This document shows positions 22,900 to 34,734 of a stretch of DNA of 64,000 nucleotides, piece after piece. The notes beneath the pieces were generated by a model. That model worked only from the letters and a program-made list of their open reading frames with translations, was not told the origin of the DNA and did not search any database. How positions within the stretch are numbered: position 1 is the stretch's first letter; each line of letters begins with the position of its first letter. A program made the position numbers and the translations under genes. Origin of the DNA: Nautilus pompilius (lineage: Eukaryota > Mollusca > Cephalopoda > Nautilida > Nautilidae); assembly GCA_018389105.1 (NCBI GenBank), contig JACATO010001092.1, positions 124,001 through 188,000 on the forward strand, given 5' to 3'.

Positions 22900-25717
22900 A
22901 ATAAGGATTGTAATAACATTGATGCACTCACTATACCACGACTGAGCGAATATAATTAGCTTCTTTGAATATTTTAAAAATGAAATCCAGTTTTTAAAGC
23001 AGACAACTGAAAGTGAAATACCGGAAATCATGGGGAGTGTAAACCAGCGCCGGCCGACGTGTCGTCCCTGTTCACTACCCCCCGAACTTAGGGGTCCGGG
23101 GGCATCTCAAGACAGTGCTCTGGAAGGTGTTGGGTGTTACAGGAAGACTGCGGCCGTGGGAGACGAACGCGCGCGGACCTTTGAGTAACGGGAACGCGTG
23201 TCTTGTCCTCAGTCGAAGAACCCCCCGTAGACGTCCACTGGGAACTGAGGAACATTTGAAACTGGCGATGAAATGTGTGCGTGGCGGAAATTCTGATTTG
23301 TTGGAGCATCACGTAGATAAAAAAAAAACCCCCCCGCAAACTGGGAGACGTCTGCGAGAACTGTCTTGGCAGGGATTTCCTCAAGCGATTCCTCCCTCTC
23401 CCCTCCCCACCGGAGCATCTGGTGTAACCATTTTTTTTTTTTTTTTTGAGTTGAAGAGGCATTTGAAGAAAGTGGTTACCTCAAGCTGTATGAATTAAAG
23501 AATTTATTGCTGAGGTTAGCAAAATCTCAAAATGATGCTGAATCGGTTATTCAGTCTGATAGCTTTGAGAATTTAGTTAATTTATATAAAGAAATTGATT
23601 TCAAAAAGCTCCCTATTCAACTCTGCATGCTGGGCAGTATTGAGAACACCATCGGTGCGTTAATGTGCAGGACATGGTGGCTGCATTTACGAGTGCGTTC
23701 AGTGAAACTTGAAATCTATTTTGTGAAGTGGAATGCATTTTTCATTTACTACACGTAGTACCTATGTCTAATACCACAACTGTCTCCATTTTGTGCTAAT
23801 TCAAGACTTGGTTGCAATCATCCACTAAACATGTACGGATTTCTGTGCTGTTGTGGATCCACACCAGAAAAAACTTGTTGCTCTAAATGTGTGCTTTTGT
23901 TTATCGTCATCCAATTTCTCTTATTTTTCTACTGATCATTGTAAACAGAGCTGGTTCCTAAGTTGATTTAGCTTAAACTCCCCTCTTCTAGCTGAAAAAA
24001 GAAGATGCAGTGTACATTAATGTAAACGTTGAATTTTCTTGTACTCTGCAGAGGCAATGCCTTTTTGAGTACTACATTTCAATCTTGGAAGGATATTGCC
24101 CTTTCAAAACCTCTCTCCACACACACACGACCAGCAGGTTTACCATCTTGTCTGCAGGCTACAGCATCTCTTTAAAATTTCTGTTCCCTCTCCCCCACTT
24201 TCAAAACTAAAACTGTGGTATTGAATTTACAAGCAAGTTGGCAGGAGGGGCTCTTGAGCAGTGGTCAAGGAGCAAGCCAGTCAAGAGTTATCCATGGAAT
24301 CTGTGACCTGTATCTGGAAAACCCTACTAGAATTCTTCATTTTTAGATATGAAAGGTAATTTACATGGCCAACTGGTGAATAAAAGTGAGAAGAAACTGC
24401 CAGAGAGCTTGTATACCAAACCAAGAGTCCTCAGTAATTGCATTTCAGTAGTCTACTACTACTATACTACTAGATCACTGGTCATTGCTCTAATTGTTTA
24501 AAGTTTAAAAGGAAACTATTGTAAAAAGTGGGTGGAGTAAAATGGATAGATTTCCATTGTACAGACTTAGTACAAATACAATAACAAAGTGCTCCAGTAT
24601 ATATGTTCCTGTTTTCAGAAGATCATTGATAGCTCCAGCATCTCAACAATCATGGTTCCTAATATTAATTAAGTAAATAAAAGAAATTATATTAATACTG
24701 ACATATTTATATAAAAAGAAAAATTGCAAGTGAAATGTTATGAAATAAATACAAGGATGTTAACTTAGATTTTTCCTGGTTTTAAATTCATGGTTTATGA
24801 TTTTTACATAGATTATCAGATGATCAATACTAACTTTTCTGTGTGTGCATGTACAATCCAAACTCAAGGCTGATCTCCCTAAGGTCATGCAGTTCAACAT
24901 AGCTTTTAGTTTTGAAGATTTTGTTTTCTTTTATTTATTTTTTTTTAAAAAGAGTATTATGGGTGATTGTTATTTAAAGAAAAATATTCCAATTCCTTTA
25001 TCTCTTTTTCAGGCAGGGCCACTAGAGAAAGTAGCACTTCCAAAAGACAAAGATGGTAAGAATAAGCGATTTGCATTCATCACGTTTAAACACGAAACTT
25101 CTATCCCATACACAATTAAAATTATGGAAGGGATTACTCTCTGTGGGCAGCAAATTAAAATGGCCCCTAGAACAGGATCTTCAAACGAGAGCCCTACAAA
25201 TACAGCCTCATCTCCACTTCTGTACAATTCCAACTTATCTCCTCATCCTTACAATGCAGGCTCCTCTCCCCATGCATACAATACAGGTTTGTCTCCTCAT
25301 CCGTACATTCCAAGCTTTTTTTCCAATCCATACAATATGGTGTCATCTCCACAGCCATGCAACAGCCCCTGTCAACAAGACCAGTCCAGTTCCATTCATC
25401 GCTCTCACACATGGCCAGATGTTCATATCTCAGATGACTCTGAGAGCAGAGTTCCAAATCAAAACAGGGGAGCTGTTCCAAAGCATCAACAAAATCTTGC
25501 AAATCAAGTTCAGAGCTACAACAAGTGCTCACCCTTGCCATGGTTTGGTCAGACATCTCATAATATGATGCCACAAAACTTGCTAAATATGCAGCCAATT
25601 GAATCCCGGCGCCAACGGGTTCTACAGCGGTCCAGCATAACTTTGGATATTCATAGAAACATGCAGCCATCAACCTATAGAAGCTCTCAAATCCGACAGA
25701 ACTATAGACGTCATTGA
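22441..25717 (+). CDS. RBM7: RNA-binding protein 7 (NEXT complex subunit), two exons
   Basis: Exons are 22441-22524 and 25013-25717, joined at phase 0, giving 262 residues; human RBM7 has 266. The RRM spans about residues 6-82, with RNP2 LWVGNL (8-13) and RNP1 KRFAFITF (46-53). The linker AGPLEKVALPKDKDGK closely follows the RBM7 pattern. The tail is low complexity: an S-P-H-P-Y type repeat (about 104-145), then RSHTWP (158-163), then a basic Arg/Gln-rich end (RQNYRRH). Known role: with MTREX and ZCCHC8 it forms the nuclear exosome targeting complex, which binds U-rich RNA and sends promoter upstream transcripts and snRNA extensions to the exosome. RBM11 is the main alternative; the single lophotrochozoan gene is expected to represent both. 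The start is the first ATG in the CpG island. Confidence 0.92.
22852..22899. repeat. (ATT)n microsatellite in RBM7 intron
   Basis: About 15 ATT units followed by ATAATAA. Confidence 0.95.
23040..23430. other. CpG-rich island inside RBM7 intron 1
   Basis: This block is strikingly GC- and CpG-rich (GCGCCGGCCGACG, GAACGCGCGCGGACC) within an AT-rich intron. It has A and C homopolymer runs near 23320-23336 and a poly-T tract at 23430-23447. No domain was recognised in any frame. It may be an alternative promoter or the 5' end of an inserted element. Confidence 0.5.
23451..23758 (+). other. Orphan open frame with exon-like borders in RBM7 intron 1
   Basis: The frame opens right after a T-rich acceptor-like AG at 23449-23450 (an in-frame TGA sits just before it) and reads EEAFEESGYLKLYELKNLLL, then AKSQNDAES and FENLVNLYKEIDFKKL. 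A donor-like G|GTGCGT occurs near 23655. Composition is protein-like (amphipathic, Leu/Lys/Glu-rich). I do not recognise a family. It could be a nested or alternative exon or a transposon fragment. Confidence 0.3.
24240..24475 (-). mobile_element. SINE-like dispersed repeat, copy A
   Basis: This copy resembles 33240-33465. Shared landmarks in order are GGCTCTTGAG.GTGGTCAAG, CCATGGAA.CTGTGACC, ACATGGCCAACTGGTGAA, GAGAAGAAA and AGTAGTCTACTAC. On the minus strand the last block would be the tRNA-like head, which is poorly kept here. Confidence 0.5.
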
Positions 25718-25968
25718 AATTCTGATGTTATAAAATTGAAAACATTTAATTTTAAACAGTCAGATTTATAAATAATTTTTTTTGTTTTGTTGTTTTGCTG
25801 TTGTCTCTATAGGTTTTATCAAATTTAGGTTTTTTTTTTTATGGACTTAAGATAAATTTCTCACTATGAATTCTCTCTTAAATCCTTAGCCCTAAGCCTG
25901 ATAGATTTGATTAGTACAAGAGATTTTTAAAACTTTGTAATGTTAAACTAGAGCAGCTCGGACATGAC

Positions 25969-25974
25969 AATAAA
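25969..25974 (+). terminator. Candidate poly(A) signal of RBM7
   Basis: AATAAA lies about 250 bases after the RBM7 stop codon, giving a short 3' UTR. Confidence 0.5.
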
Positions 25975-25979
25975 AACTA

Positions 25980-28555
25980 CCGCTTTCACACAGCTATCTG
26001 TCAATAGAAACACAATAATTCACAAGGGACAAAAGAAAACTGAAGACTTGCCACCCCATAAAAAATTAGTTTTTGTGCTTGATATTGGTAATACTATAGC
26101 TAACAACACAGATAGATGCTATTATGAGCAAGCATCAGGGTTAGAAAACAACATTTATGAAGGAAAAAATTAGTCTTTAAGTTCAATAATTTATCTATTT
26201 TTAATTTCTACCTAAAATCTAGGTAAAAATTATTTAGGCAAGATATTAAATTTTCAAAATTTAGTTATGATGGTTTTTATTTTGTTTATACACTTAGGTG
26301 ATGATGTGTAATAACTAGTAACTAGTTTTGCATGTAGAGGGAGATTTCAATGCTAAATCATCATAACAGGAATTTTAGAGATTTACTTGTAATTAAGATA
26401 ATAATAAAATAACTACATAAAACCAAAGCTTTCTAAGATTAACAACATTGAGAATGTAAAGGCTTGTAAATTGTCTTATTCTATTTTCCATCTTTAGAAA
26501 CTGCAAAATTACTTATGAAATGATATTGTCTGGCCTCCTGTGAATCAGGACATTCATAATTATCTTTACATTAGAAGCAAAGGTTTTGAATTCAAATGTC
26601 AAGTGTATCTTAAAAACAACTAAATGTACAATTTAGGATGCCTGTTTTGTTTAGGTGTACATTAAATTATTTGGAGAATTAAAGTTAAACTAGCTTTCAT
26701 TCACTGACATCTGTGGACAGCTCAGGGGTTTACATTTATAGTGAGTTAATTAATGACATGGTCTTGCCTGCTTGTAGTGGGCATACTTTGTTGTGCAAGC
26801 TCTCTGGGCCTGATAACAATTGGTAATGCTGATTACTCCACCCTCACTACTGAATCAGTTTTGTTAGTCCTTCCAGTCATAAAGGAACTTGGTTGAGTGT
26901 TCAGCCTGATGAAGAGAGGCTTTCTCCCTTGGTGACCTGATGGGAGCTTTATATTATTAAGTGAATATTTGCCTGGAAGGATGGAAACAATGAAGAAGTT
27001 GGTGTAAGAATGTTCATAATGTGTAAAGGCTCCATGAGTAGTGTAAATGTGAATGGTGCATATCTCCTACAGCTCAATCATTTCCTACATATGGCCGATC
27101 TGAATCTGAATTAACTGCAGGTTGAGTCCATCACAAAATTTACAAGAACAACAAAATGTATCAGAAACTTTTGAAAAACTATTATTATTAATAGGAGATT
27201 CAAAATAATTTCAGAAAATTGTTTATTTATCAGTTCATGATTCCCTGTTCTGTTCTCAACCCCCCCTTTTTTTTAAAAATTCTCCCTCATTGGTTACCTT
27301 TTAGTTAACAAATAAATGGTTCACATCTGCAGTTTTGAGAATTGACCCATAAAGATTCTAAAGAAAAACTAGTTTGGCACACAACTTCCAAAACGGTTAA
27401 AATAAAAATCTGGATGGTTTGAGGATTAGACACTAAGAATGCCAAACAGATGATAAATTTGGCTTGACTACCAAAATGCCAGCCTTCAGACTGAATGAAT
27501 GAAAGAAAATACAAAATTATAATATATCAATAAGGCTACAGCACAGCCAAGATTTTTGTTTATCACAGAGCAGTTAATGTTATACTTTTTCCTGTCAAAC
27601 TCAGCATTCTGAACAGAGTCATCCTTTGGCATACACGACTGCATGGGGCACCAGCTGGTTAAAAAAAATGTATTTAGCAAGTTTCATATGTTCCATAGTT
27701 GTTATTACTTATTAAAAATACCACAACAATAACATTTGATTGCATTACAATCAGAATCTAAGATCAATAACTCTAACTGATATCCAGCATGCCATGATTA
27801 GCTGTTGGTTGGTTGCATGACTGAACTGATTGATAGATGTTAGGTTTGTTGTTCACTTGCAGTAAGTCATGCAAAATTACCTTTTAGATATTTCAAGGTT
27901 CTGTATCATGTGGTACTTTCAAATATTATCATGCATGTGTTTTTTTGCACAATAAATTTGAATTGCTACATTTCCTATAGCACATCAATATGACAATGAC
28001 TTACTGCTTTTGGTTAGGCATCATATATACTAAGGACGACTCTGATTCTTAGAACTATGCGAGTTTGAGGGTACACTTTATGTGATTAAGCATGGGCACT
28101 AAGATTCCCGAAAAGTGCTGTAAGACATGAGGTCTATAAAATACACCATAAAGCTAATCCATACATACATATCCATCTGGGCAGGATATCTGTATGCACT
28201 TCTCAGTATATTCGTAAATAAACATTGCCATGGTAGTGAACTCGGAATTATAGCAAAGTTATTGTTTGTTCGTGCAGAAAATGTTAGAGAAATCTTTGAT
28301 TGTCCCTCCACCAATAATGTCATGATTTGACTGAGTTTACAGAGATTGAGCAAAGTATGCATATATACTATGGACTAGCTTTTAAATATATGGTTTATTT
28401 TATGGGCCATTTGTTTTTTTTAAGTATTAAACAATTTTTCTTGGCTAGCCTTTATTAGTTTTGACAAGCAATTCAGTGAGTTAAAATACCACAGGTGTAT
28501 AGCTTCATGATGAATTGAAAGCCATCAGTCATTTGATTTTATCAACAGTGCAAAA
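25980..28555. other. Intergenic AT-rich stretch, no gene recognised
   Basis: I see no supported exon, RNA gene or clear mobile element between the RBM7 3' end and the Tc1 relic. Short ORFs are scattered in all frames and show no domain signatures. Confidence 0.4.
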
Positions 28556-28559
28556 GATG

Positions 28560-29190
28560 AAGTAAATGTCTGTTGTGAGGGGGGGGATTGAAATCACAAA
28601 AAGAGTGACAGAAAGAGAGAGGTGGTTAGATAGGATAGTAAAGTCCAACCTTCACCAAACAATAGACCAGATGACAGACATTCAGTGCAGGGCAATTCAC
28701 ACCCATCTCTAGCCATACTTCACAAAGAATGCTGCAACAAATGAAACAGAGAATCCATATCTAAACCACTGATCAAGTTACCAACTTGAAAAGACCTTGT
28801 ATAAGGAGGACTGTCAAAATTGGTCTGATAAGTCACATTTTAGCCCCTTTTTTTTGCACAGACAGGATTGGAAAAAGTCACGAATCAATCTACTGTTTCC
28901 AACTGTCCAAACCACTGGTGGTAGAGTCATACTTTGGAGATGTTTTGCTGCCATATCCTGGGCTTTTTGGTTCCTTTAGAAGGCAGAAAGAATGCTAAAA
29001 CTTACCTCAGAATCATTTTCAGTCAAGTGCATCCAGCATACCCTGATGGGAGCAACTGCTTCCAAGATGTCAATGCTCCTCTCTAGGGATGCACCAGATA
29101 TCTGGCCGTTTTCAAAAACACTTGTTAAATTGTACAAATTATGGGCTATGCTATGCTTCATTTATAAAAATTAAATGTGTTTTTCTTTTG
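28560..29190 (+). mobile_element. Decayed Tc1-like transposase
   Basis: Landmarks of Tc1 transposase appear in shifting frames: WSDKSHFSPFF (about 28828-28860), GGRVILWRCF (about 28918-28950), then FLVPLEG (about 28965-28985) and YPDGSNCFQDVNAPL (about 29040-29085), matching the family block around F.QDNAP. Several frameshifts and stops interrupt it. Confidence 0.8.
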
Positions 29191-29199
29191 TAAACTGAT

Positions 29200-32100
29200 G
29201 CTAACTGGCTAAGTGCAGTTCTGTTCTGTCCATAATGGATGCAAATCATGCAAAAAATTCTCACAGCTGCCAACATGAACAAGGTTTCATTATTGGTTTG
29301 GACTTTGCTGCATTAAAACAATTATGTAATAAAGACATTAAAAGGTAAGATTCCTATATCCGCATACAGACAAAGGAAGGAATATTATGAAATTAAATCA
29401 AACCAGCTAATAAACAGAGACTATGCCATCAACATATGTACCACCAATTGGTCATAATACATTCGTATTTATTATTCAGACCTGTAAGTTGTAAGTGTAC
29501 ATTTTCATTTTTAATACTTTAATTAATATTCAAATTAGTTTAATTTTTCATTATAAAAGAAATTATGTTATTTTTTTCTTTCATGAATATTACTTTCAGC
29601 ACCCAAAAAATGCCTTTTGTCTTTTATTCAACTCTTCCTCCATCATTTGCCCCGACTCTTTTTCGTCATTTAGAAAAGTGGGTCTGCGACATGGCTATTA
29701 CTGGAATAACATTACCAACAGTGCTTGCCTGAACTAGCTTGTTTGGTCATTTCCTCAAATGGTTTTCTGATAAGGTTCCAATGATATGCTGCAAATGTTG
29801 AAATATCAAATTCAGGAGCATAAGCAGTTACTGCTCATCTTTGTTCATAGAGACGCTACATGTAACAAACTGAATTTCATCTCATGGATACATCTTATAA
29901 GTTTATGACAGGAAAGCTTTAGATTTCAGTTTTGAGCAGACAAGTGAGGAAAGATTAAAAATTTCTTCATTTTGCATTGCTGTCAGCAGTGACCTGTTGC
30001 AACAAGAGTGCATCATAAAAAACTAATTGTAAAGGTGGATAGAGCAGCCAATGCCTTCTGCAGCTATTAAACCTACAACAATACAGAAAGTAGGTACCAT
30101 GTAGCTATAAGGTATGTATTGATTTAATAGATTTCGGCAAAATATTTTTTAACAAATAATGTCTCTTACTTTTGAAAGTGTTGAAGATTATATTTAAGAG
30201 GCTTGATCTCACTTATAGAAAACTTATTTTTGTACTGAACAAATTTTTTTGGCAGAAATAGAAGTTATTCATAAATTGGGTGAGTTTCTCCACCGCCTTT
30301 AGCTAGGATCAAGGTGCACACTGGCCTTTGACCCTAGCAGTTAGTGGCATGCCAGCTAAATGGACCTGACTGTCTGGGGGAAGGGGGCTGTATAGCAACC
30401 CCTCCTAGCTGGAGGAGCAATTACTTGAATGGCCAGACAGCCATAACTTCAGCACCACACCCTGCTGCAAAAGAAGTCACACATAACTAAAAAACACTTT
30501 TGCATACACACCACAACGAACAAGAGGCTTTTTCTTTTTTAAAGTAGAATTGTGCTTTTGAGAGTGGGAGGTTAATATTAAATTCAATTCATATTAGTCA
30601 TTAACTGTTTCACTGCTAAGTTTTCTCAGAGTACAGCATATAAAAGTAGCTTCTGTATCATATTACACTGAAAATTGCTCTTAAAGGGTCAAAGTGGCTG
30701 CTTTACAGCAAGGTCACCAGGCCTGCAGCAGCAAAACAATCAACCAATCTACACCCTACTATGAATTACATTTAAGAATTTAGTTAGGGAAAAGCTGCAG
30801 TAGTAACTGGAGTTTGTAAAAACTTACAATGTGCCTTGCAAAATTATGCCTAAGTAGGTACAGTACTATTATTTATTCCAACAATAAAATTTATTTCATT
30901 CAAAGTGAAAGTAGAGTGTAAAATACTTAACAAAATTACAAATTTCATAAATGTTGCTAAATCATCATCAGGCCAGTATTGCATATAAATAGGCCCAATT
31001 ATTTAATGAACAATCTGTAATGTAGGGTAACTGACTCGCTAACCAGTAGCCAACCATTTCTACAGCTCTAACAATGAACAGAAATATCCTTTTTATTGTG
31101 AATCTATTATCTTAATTGATAAATTAAATGCTTGTATATTTTGACTTTGTATCGTAAAACTTCTTTTTGTAAAATATGAAGAGGAAGCTAAATTAAAACC
31201 TAGCTGATGTTAATTTAGTTTTCATAGCAAGCTTTATGATATGAATCAAAGTTTACAAACATTTAATATGTTAAGACAATAGATGCACAATCAGAATGTT
31301 CATATTTGTTACACAGCTGTAATTCTAAAAAAAAAAAAAAATTGAATAGAAAATAGTCAGCACTGGTCCAATAACCCTAGTTTCCCTTACAGAGTTTTCT
31401 TTTACCTACATAACTTAGATCTAGGATCTTTCAAGTTCCACACTTTACTGTGCTCATTGGCAGGTTGAGAATATGGTGGGTAGTGTGGTGTGTATTGGAC
31501 ATCATCCTTTGAAGGTTCCTGAGAAATTTTATATATTGTTGGAGGTTTACTTTTTTAAATGATTGCACAGTGGTTTGGTAGAATGCATTTTTTGGGTTCT
31601 TTACTGAATAGTGAAATATCCTTCAGTAGCCTCTGGTTTCTTTTCCCAGATGTCATGGCTGTTGTTCTGGCAAATGGCAGCCTGACTCATTAGGTGTCCT
31701 AATGAAGTGGCCAGCTAATGAACATCCAGAGTATTTTTTAAAATAACACAAAGGTAGTAAGGAATGTACGTACTCCAGGTTCTTGTAAAAGTAAAAGGAA
31801 AACAAATGTTTCCAGAAGCCAAAAATAAAGAAGGGAAAAGGTGCTCTGTTATAGAGCAGAGATGAGCAAACTACAGCTGCTTTGTGGCAACATGTCACTG
31901 TGACCCTTTAGTGGTAGAGCAGATGCCATTGGCCTTTGAATGATTTTGAGGATAAAAACCGACTAATGAACAAGCATGATGGCTCATGTAGATAAATACC
32001 TGAAAGCTGGAGGTTGAATGGTTGTGTAATGGCTCAAGTGGACTAAAATGTAGTGATTCATAAACAAACCAACAACCAAAAAGTTGGATGCTGGCAGTAT

Positions 32101-33230
32101 TCTCTGGCAATTCATGTCAATTGATGCCAAAAGCTGAATAGTTCACACTGTCAATGATGAACCAGGACACCAGAGACAACTGCAGCCTATATAAGGGTCA
32201 TATGAGTAATCAAAGGTGTCTGCTTGTTACTGCCATCAGTGTTCCTTGTTCAGGTTCTATTCCATGAGCAGGAGATTTGTATTTTGTAAATTTTGTCAAA
32301 GTTGAGTTCCACCCCACCCCCAGAAGAAATGGATAATGCAAATGCAGTGTGTTCAATAAGAAACAGACAACAAAGTATTTCTTCACAGAAGTAGGTACAA
32401 AAACTGTTTGGTTGGTTTGGTATGAAAGTGTAGCAGTTTTCAAGGAATACGGTGTGAATTTCAACCTGACTTTGGAAAACAAAAAGGTGTAAGCAACTGC
32501 ACATTTCACTAAGATGTTAGTACAAAGTCCTATTCCTTTTTTCTTAGAGAACCAACAAAACTCTCGTGCCTCCAATTTGCTCTAATAATTGTATATTATT
32601 TCCTTTTTTTAAATAATTTAATTGTTGAAATAAATTATTTGTATATATAATCCATCCTTGCCAGGAGGGTTGTGCACTATTACAATATGGCCTGTAGGAT
32701 AAAAAGCCTGACACCCCTGTTTTAGACTGAATGAAGGATGTGTGTGTTTGTGGTGGAGGGAGAATGAAAATTAACCAGTTGGTGGACAAATTAACATAAA
32801 ATTTTAAAGATTTGAAAACTATTAATATACCGAATAACTATTGTTTTTCTTTATCAATAACACAAGACTGGATTAAATATTATAATAACAGTTTTGGGAT
32901 AAAATCTGATAGCAATCATATTGGAATGTCTGTCGAAAATATGAAATTTGCAATGGGACTAAAACTTCAATATTTATGATAAAAGTATACAATCTGACTT
33001 AAATTGTTTAGTAGATTGGTCAAACAAATAGTAAATTAAATTTAATATTTACAGATGTAAATGATTTAGCCTCAGACAACTTTAAATTAATCACTTGTAT
33101 GAACCAAACAAAAAAAAAAATAAATGACACCTTAAAGGATATTTAAGAATGTAATTTTCAAAACCAGTAGGGTCTACAGTATGCTAGATTGTACTGTGAC
33201 AGAAGTTCTTACAGCAGGAGGAAGGTTTTG
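29200..33230. other. Intergenic stretch with a GC-richer structured patch near 30.28-30.53 kb
   Basis: No gene is supported. Around 30281-30530 base composition changes and several short inverted repeats occur (CTGTCTGG...CCAGACAG; CTCCTAGCTGGAG; GGGGCTGTATAGCAACCCC), which suggests a decayed small transposon, but I could not find its ends or a second copy in the window. The remainder is AT-rich and featureless. Confidence 0.4.
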
Positions 33231-33239
33231 GATGTTAGC

Positions 33240-33465
33240 CTTGGTAGTTACGGTTTGGTGCTCTTGAGTGGTGGTCAAGTGTTACCAATGGAACTCCCAC
33301 AACATGTGGACCCAAAAAATCTTAGAACTCTATAGGAAGAAATGCACATGGCCAGCTGGTGAAGGGGAGCAAGAAAGTTATTCCAAACTGTGATTCAAAA
33401 CTCAGGCCTTCAAACCTTAGCCGTCGAGCAGTCTACCACTGGACACCTGACATCTCATCAAAAGC
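33240..33465 (-). mobile_element. tRNA-derived SINE-like repeat, copy B
   Basis: On the minus strand the head reads CCAGTGGTAGACTGCTCGAC (A-box-like) with GAGTTTTGAATCA (B-box-like) about 30 bases later. The body CAGTTTGGAATAACTTTCTT, then CACCAGCTGGCCATGTG, follows. The CAGTTTGGAATA block recurs in the copy at 45655-45835, and the CTGGCCATG block recurs in the copy at 24240-24475. Confidence 0.55.
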
Positions 33466-34734
33466 AAAATCAGCTTCCCATTTTTAGCTCAGATGATTAT
33501 GTGAAAGTTTAGCATCATCAGCCAGGTTGAAATCCCAAGCATCTTTTTTTTTTTTAAAAGTTGGGAAAATTTATTGGAAGTATGGATCCAAAAAAAAAAG
33601 GGTTAAGACTGGCATCATAGAATACTTTTAAAAGATCAGTTTCCAGCCTATACTTTCACAGCACAAGAAATGATTTTATGAAACAGGATCAGTGCCATCA
33701 TATTTTCGTACTTAGTAGCATTCATTGAAAATATGTATAGTGATAAAGGGTTGAATAAATGATTGCCAGAAGAATTAAAAACATGTCAACAAATCCATTG
33801 TATAAGATCATTGGTGGGATACTACTAACCAAAGCAACTTGTGAATGTAGACACACTGCAAACTGGTCCATGAAGTCATTATGAATCACATTACTAAAAG
33901 CAACTCTAGGTGATGTTCTAGTTGTAGGGTTGTTCCTGTATGCACCAGACTCCCATCCAGCCTTCAGCATAAGTTAGTGGGATCCAGCTTTTGTCTGACA
34001 AGCAGACCGCTTCAGCATCCAAGGATAATGGACACAAGCAGTGGTTTTCTTACATTTTGACCATACATGGTTAATATGGTCGATATACATTTGAAAACCA
34101 ATATTTGATAATTTTTGTCAGACATTTTAGCTGGCAAGGCACATGAAATTCACGCTAATAATTTGAAAAAGAAATTTTGCACCCCAAATGCATGTACATG
34201 CAGCACTAGCTAAACCTGATACACGAATGTACCTGAAACATTAAAAACCCATTCTTAATGATCAAATTCTCCCTATTCCTTTATGGTTATTTAAATAGTT
34301 TTCATTTTGTTATTTTTTTTTTTTAAATTGTTGGTTGGGCTAGGGTTAGGTTGTAAAGTTGATACAAGTTCATAATTATCATATTAAAAAAAAGGGAAGG
34401 GGAAGCATTTGACCAACTCAAAATTCTGTCAAAATTTACCTGGTGTTCAGAGCATCAAATGAAATTGTTCCCTTTGTGTCAATATAATCCTCAGGCACAA
34501 TCGTGTTGTCCCTTCTGGTGGAATATTAGATAAATTACCAAAGAAAAGGAAATGGATTTTTTCGCAAGTTAATTAAGGAATGAAGTAAAATTTTGGTGCC
34601 ATCTTGTGCAGAAATTTTTTAAAAGGTTTAAAACCAAAAATCGCTACTTGATTGGTTTCTCTTGTGGTTTAAAGGAAGGCAGAAGATAAAATCAGTCAGT
34701 CACTTGCACCCCACAGCCCTTCAAAAGTATATTA

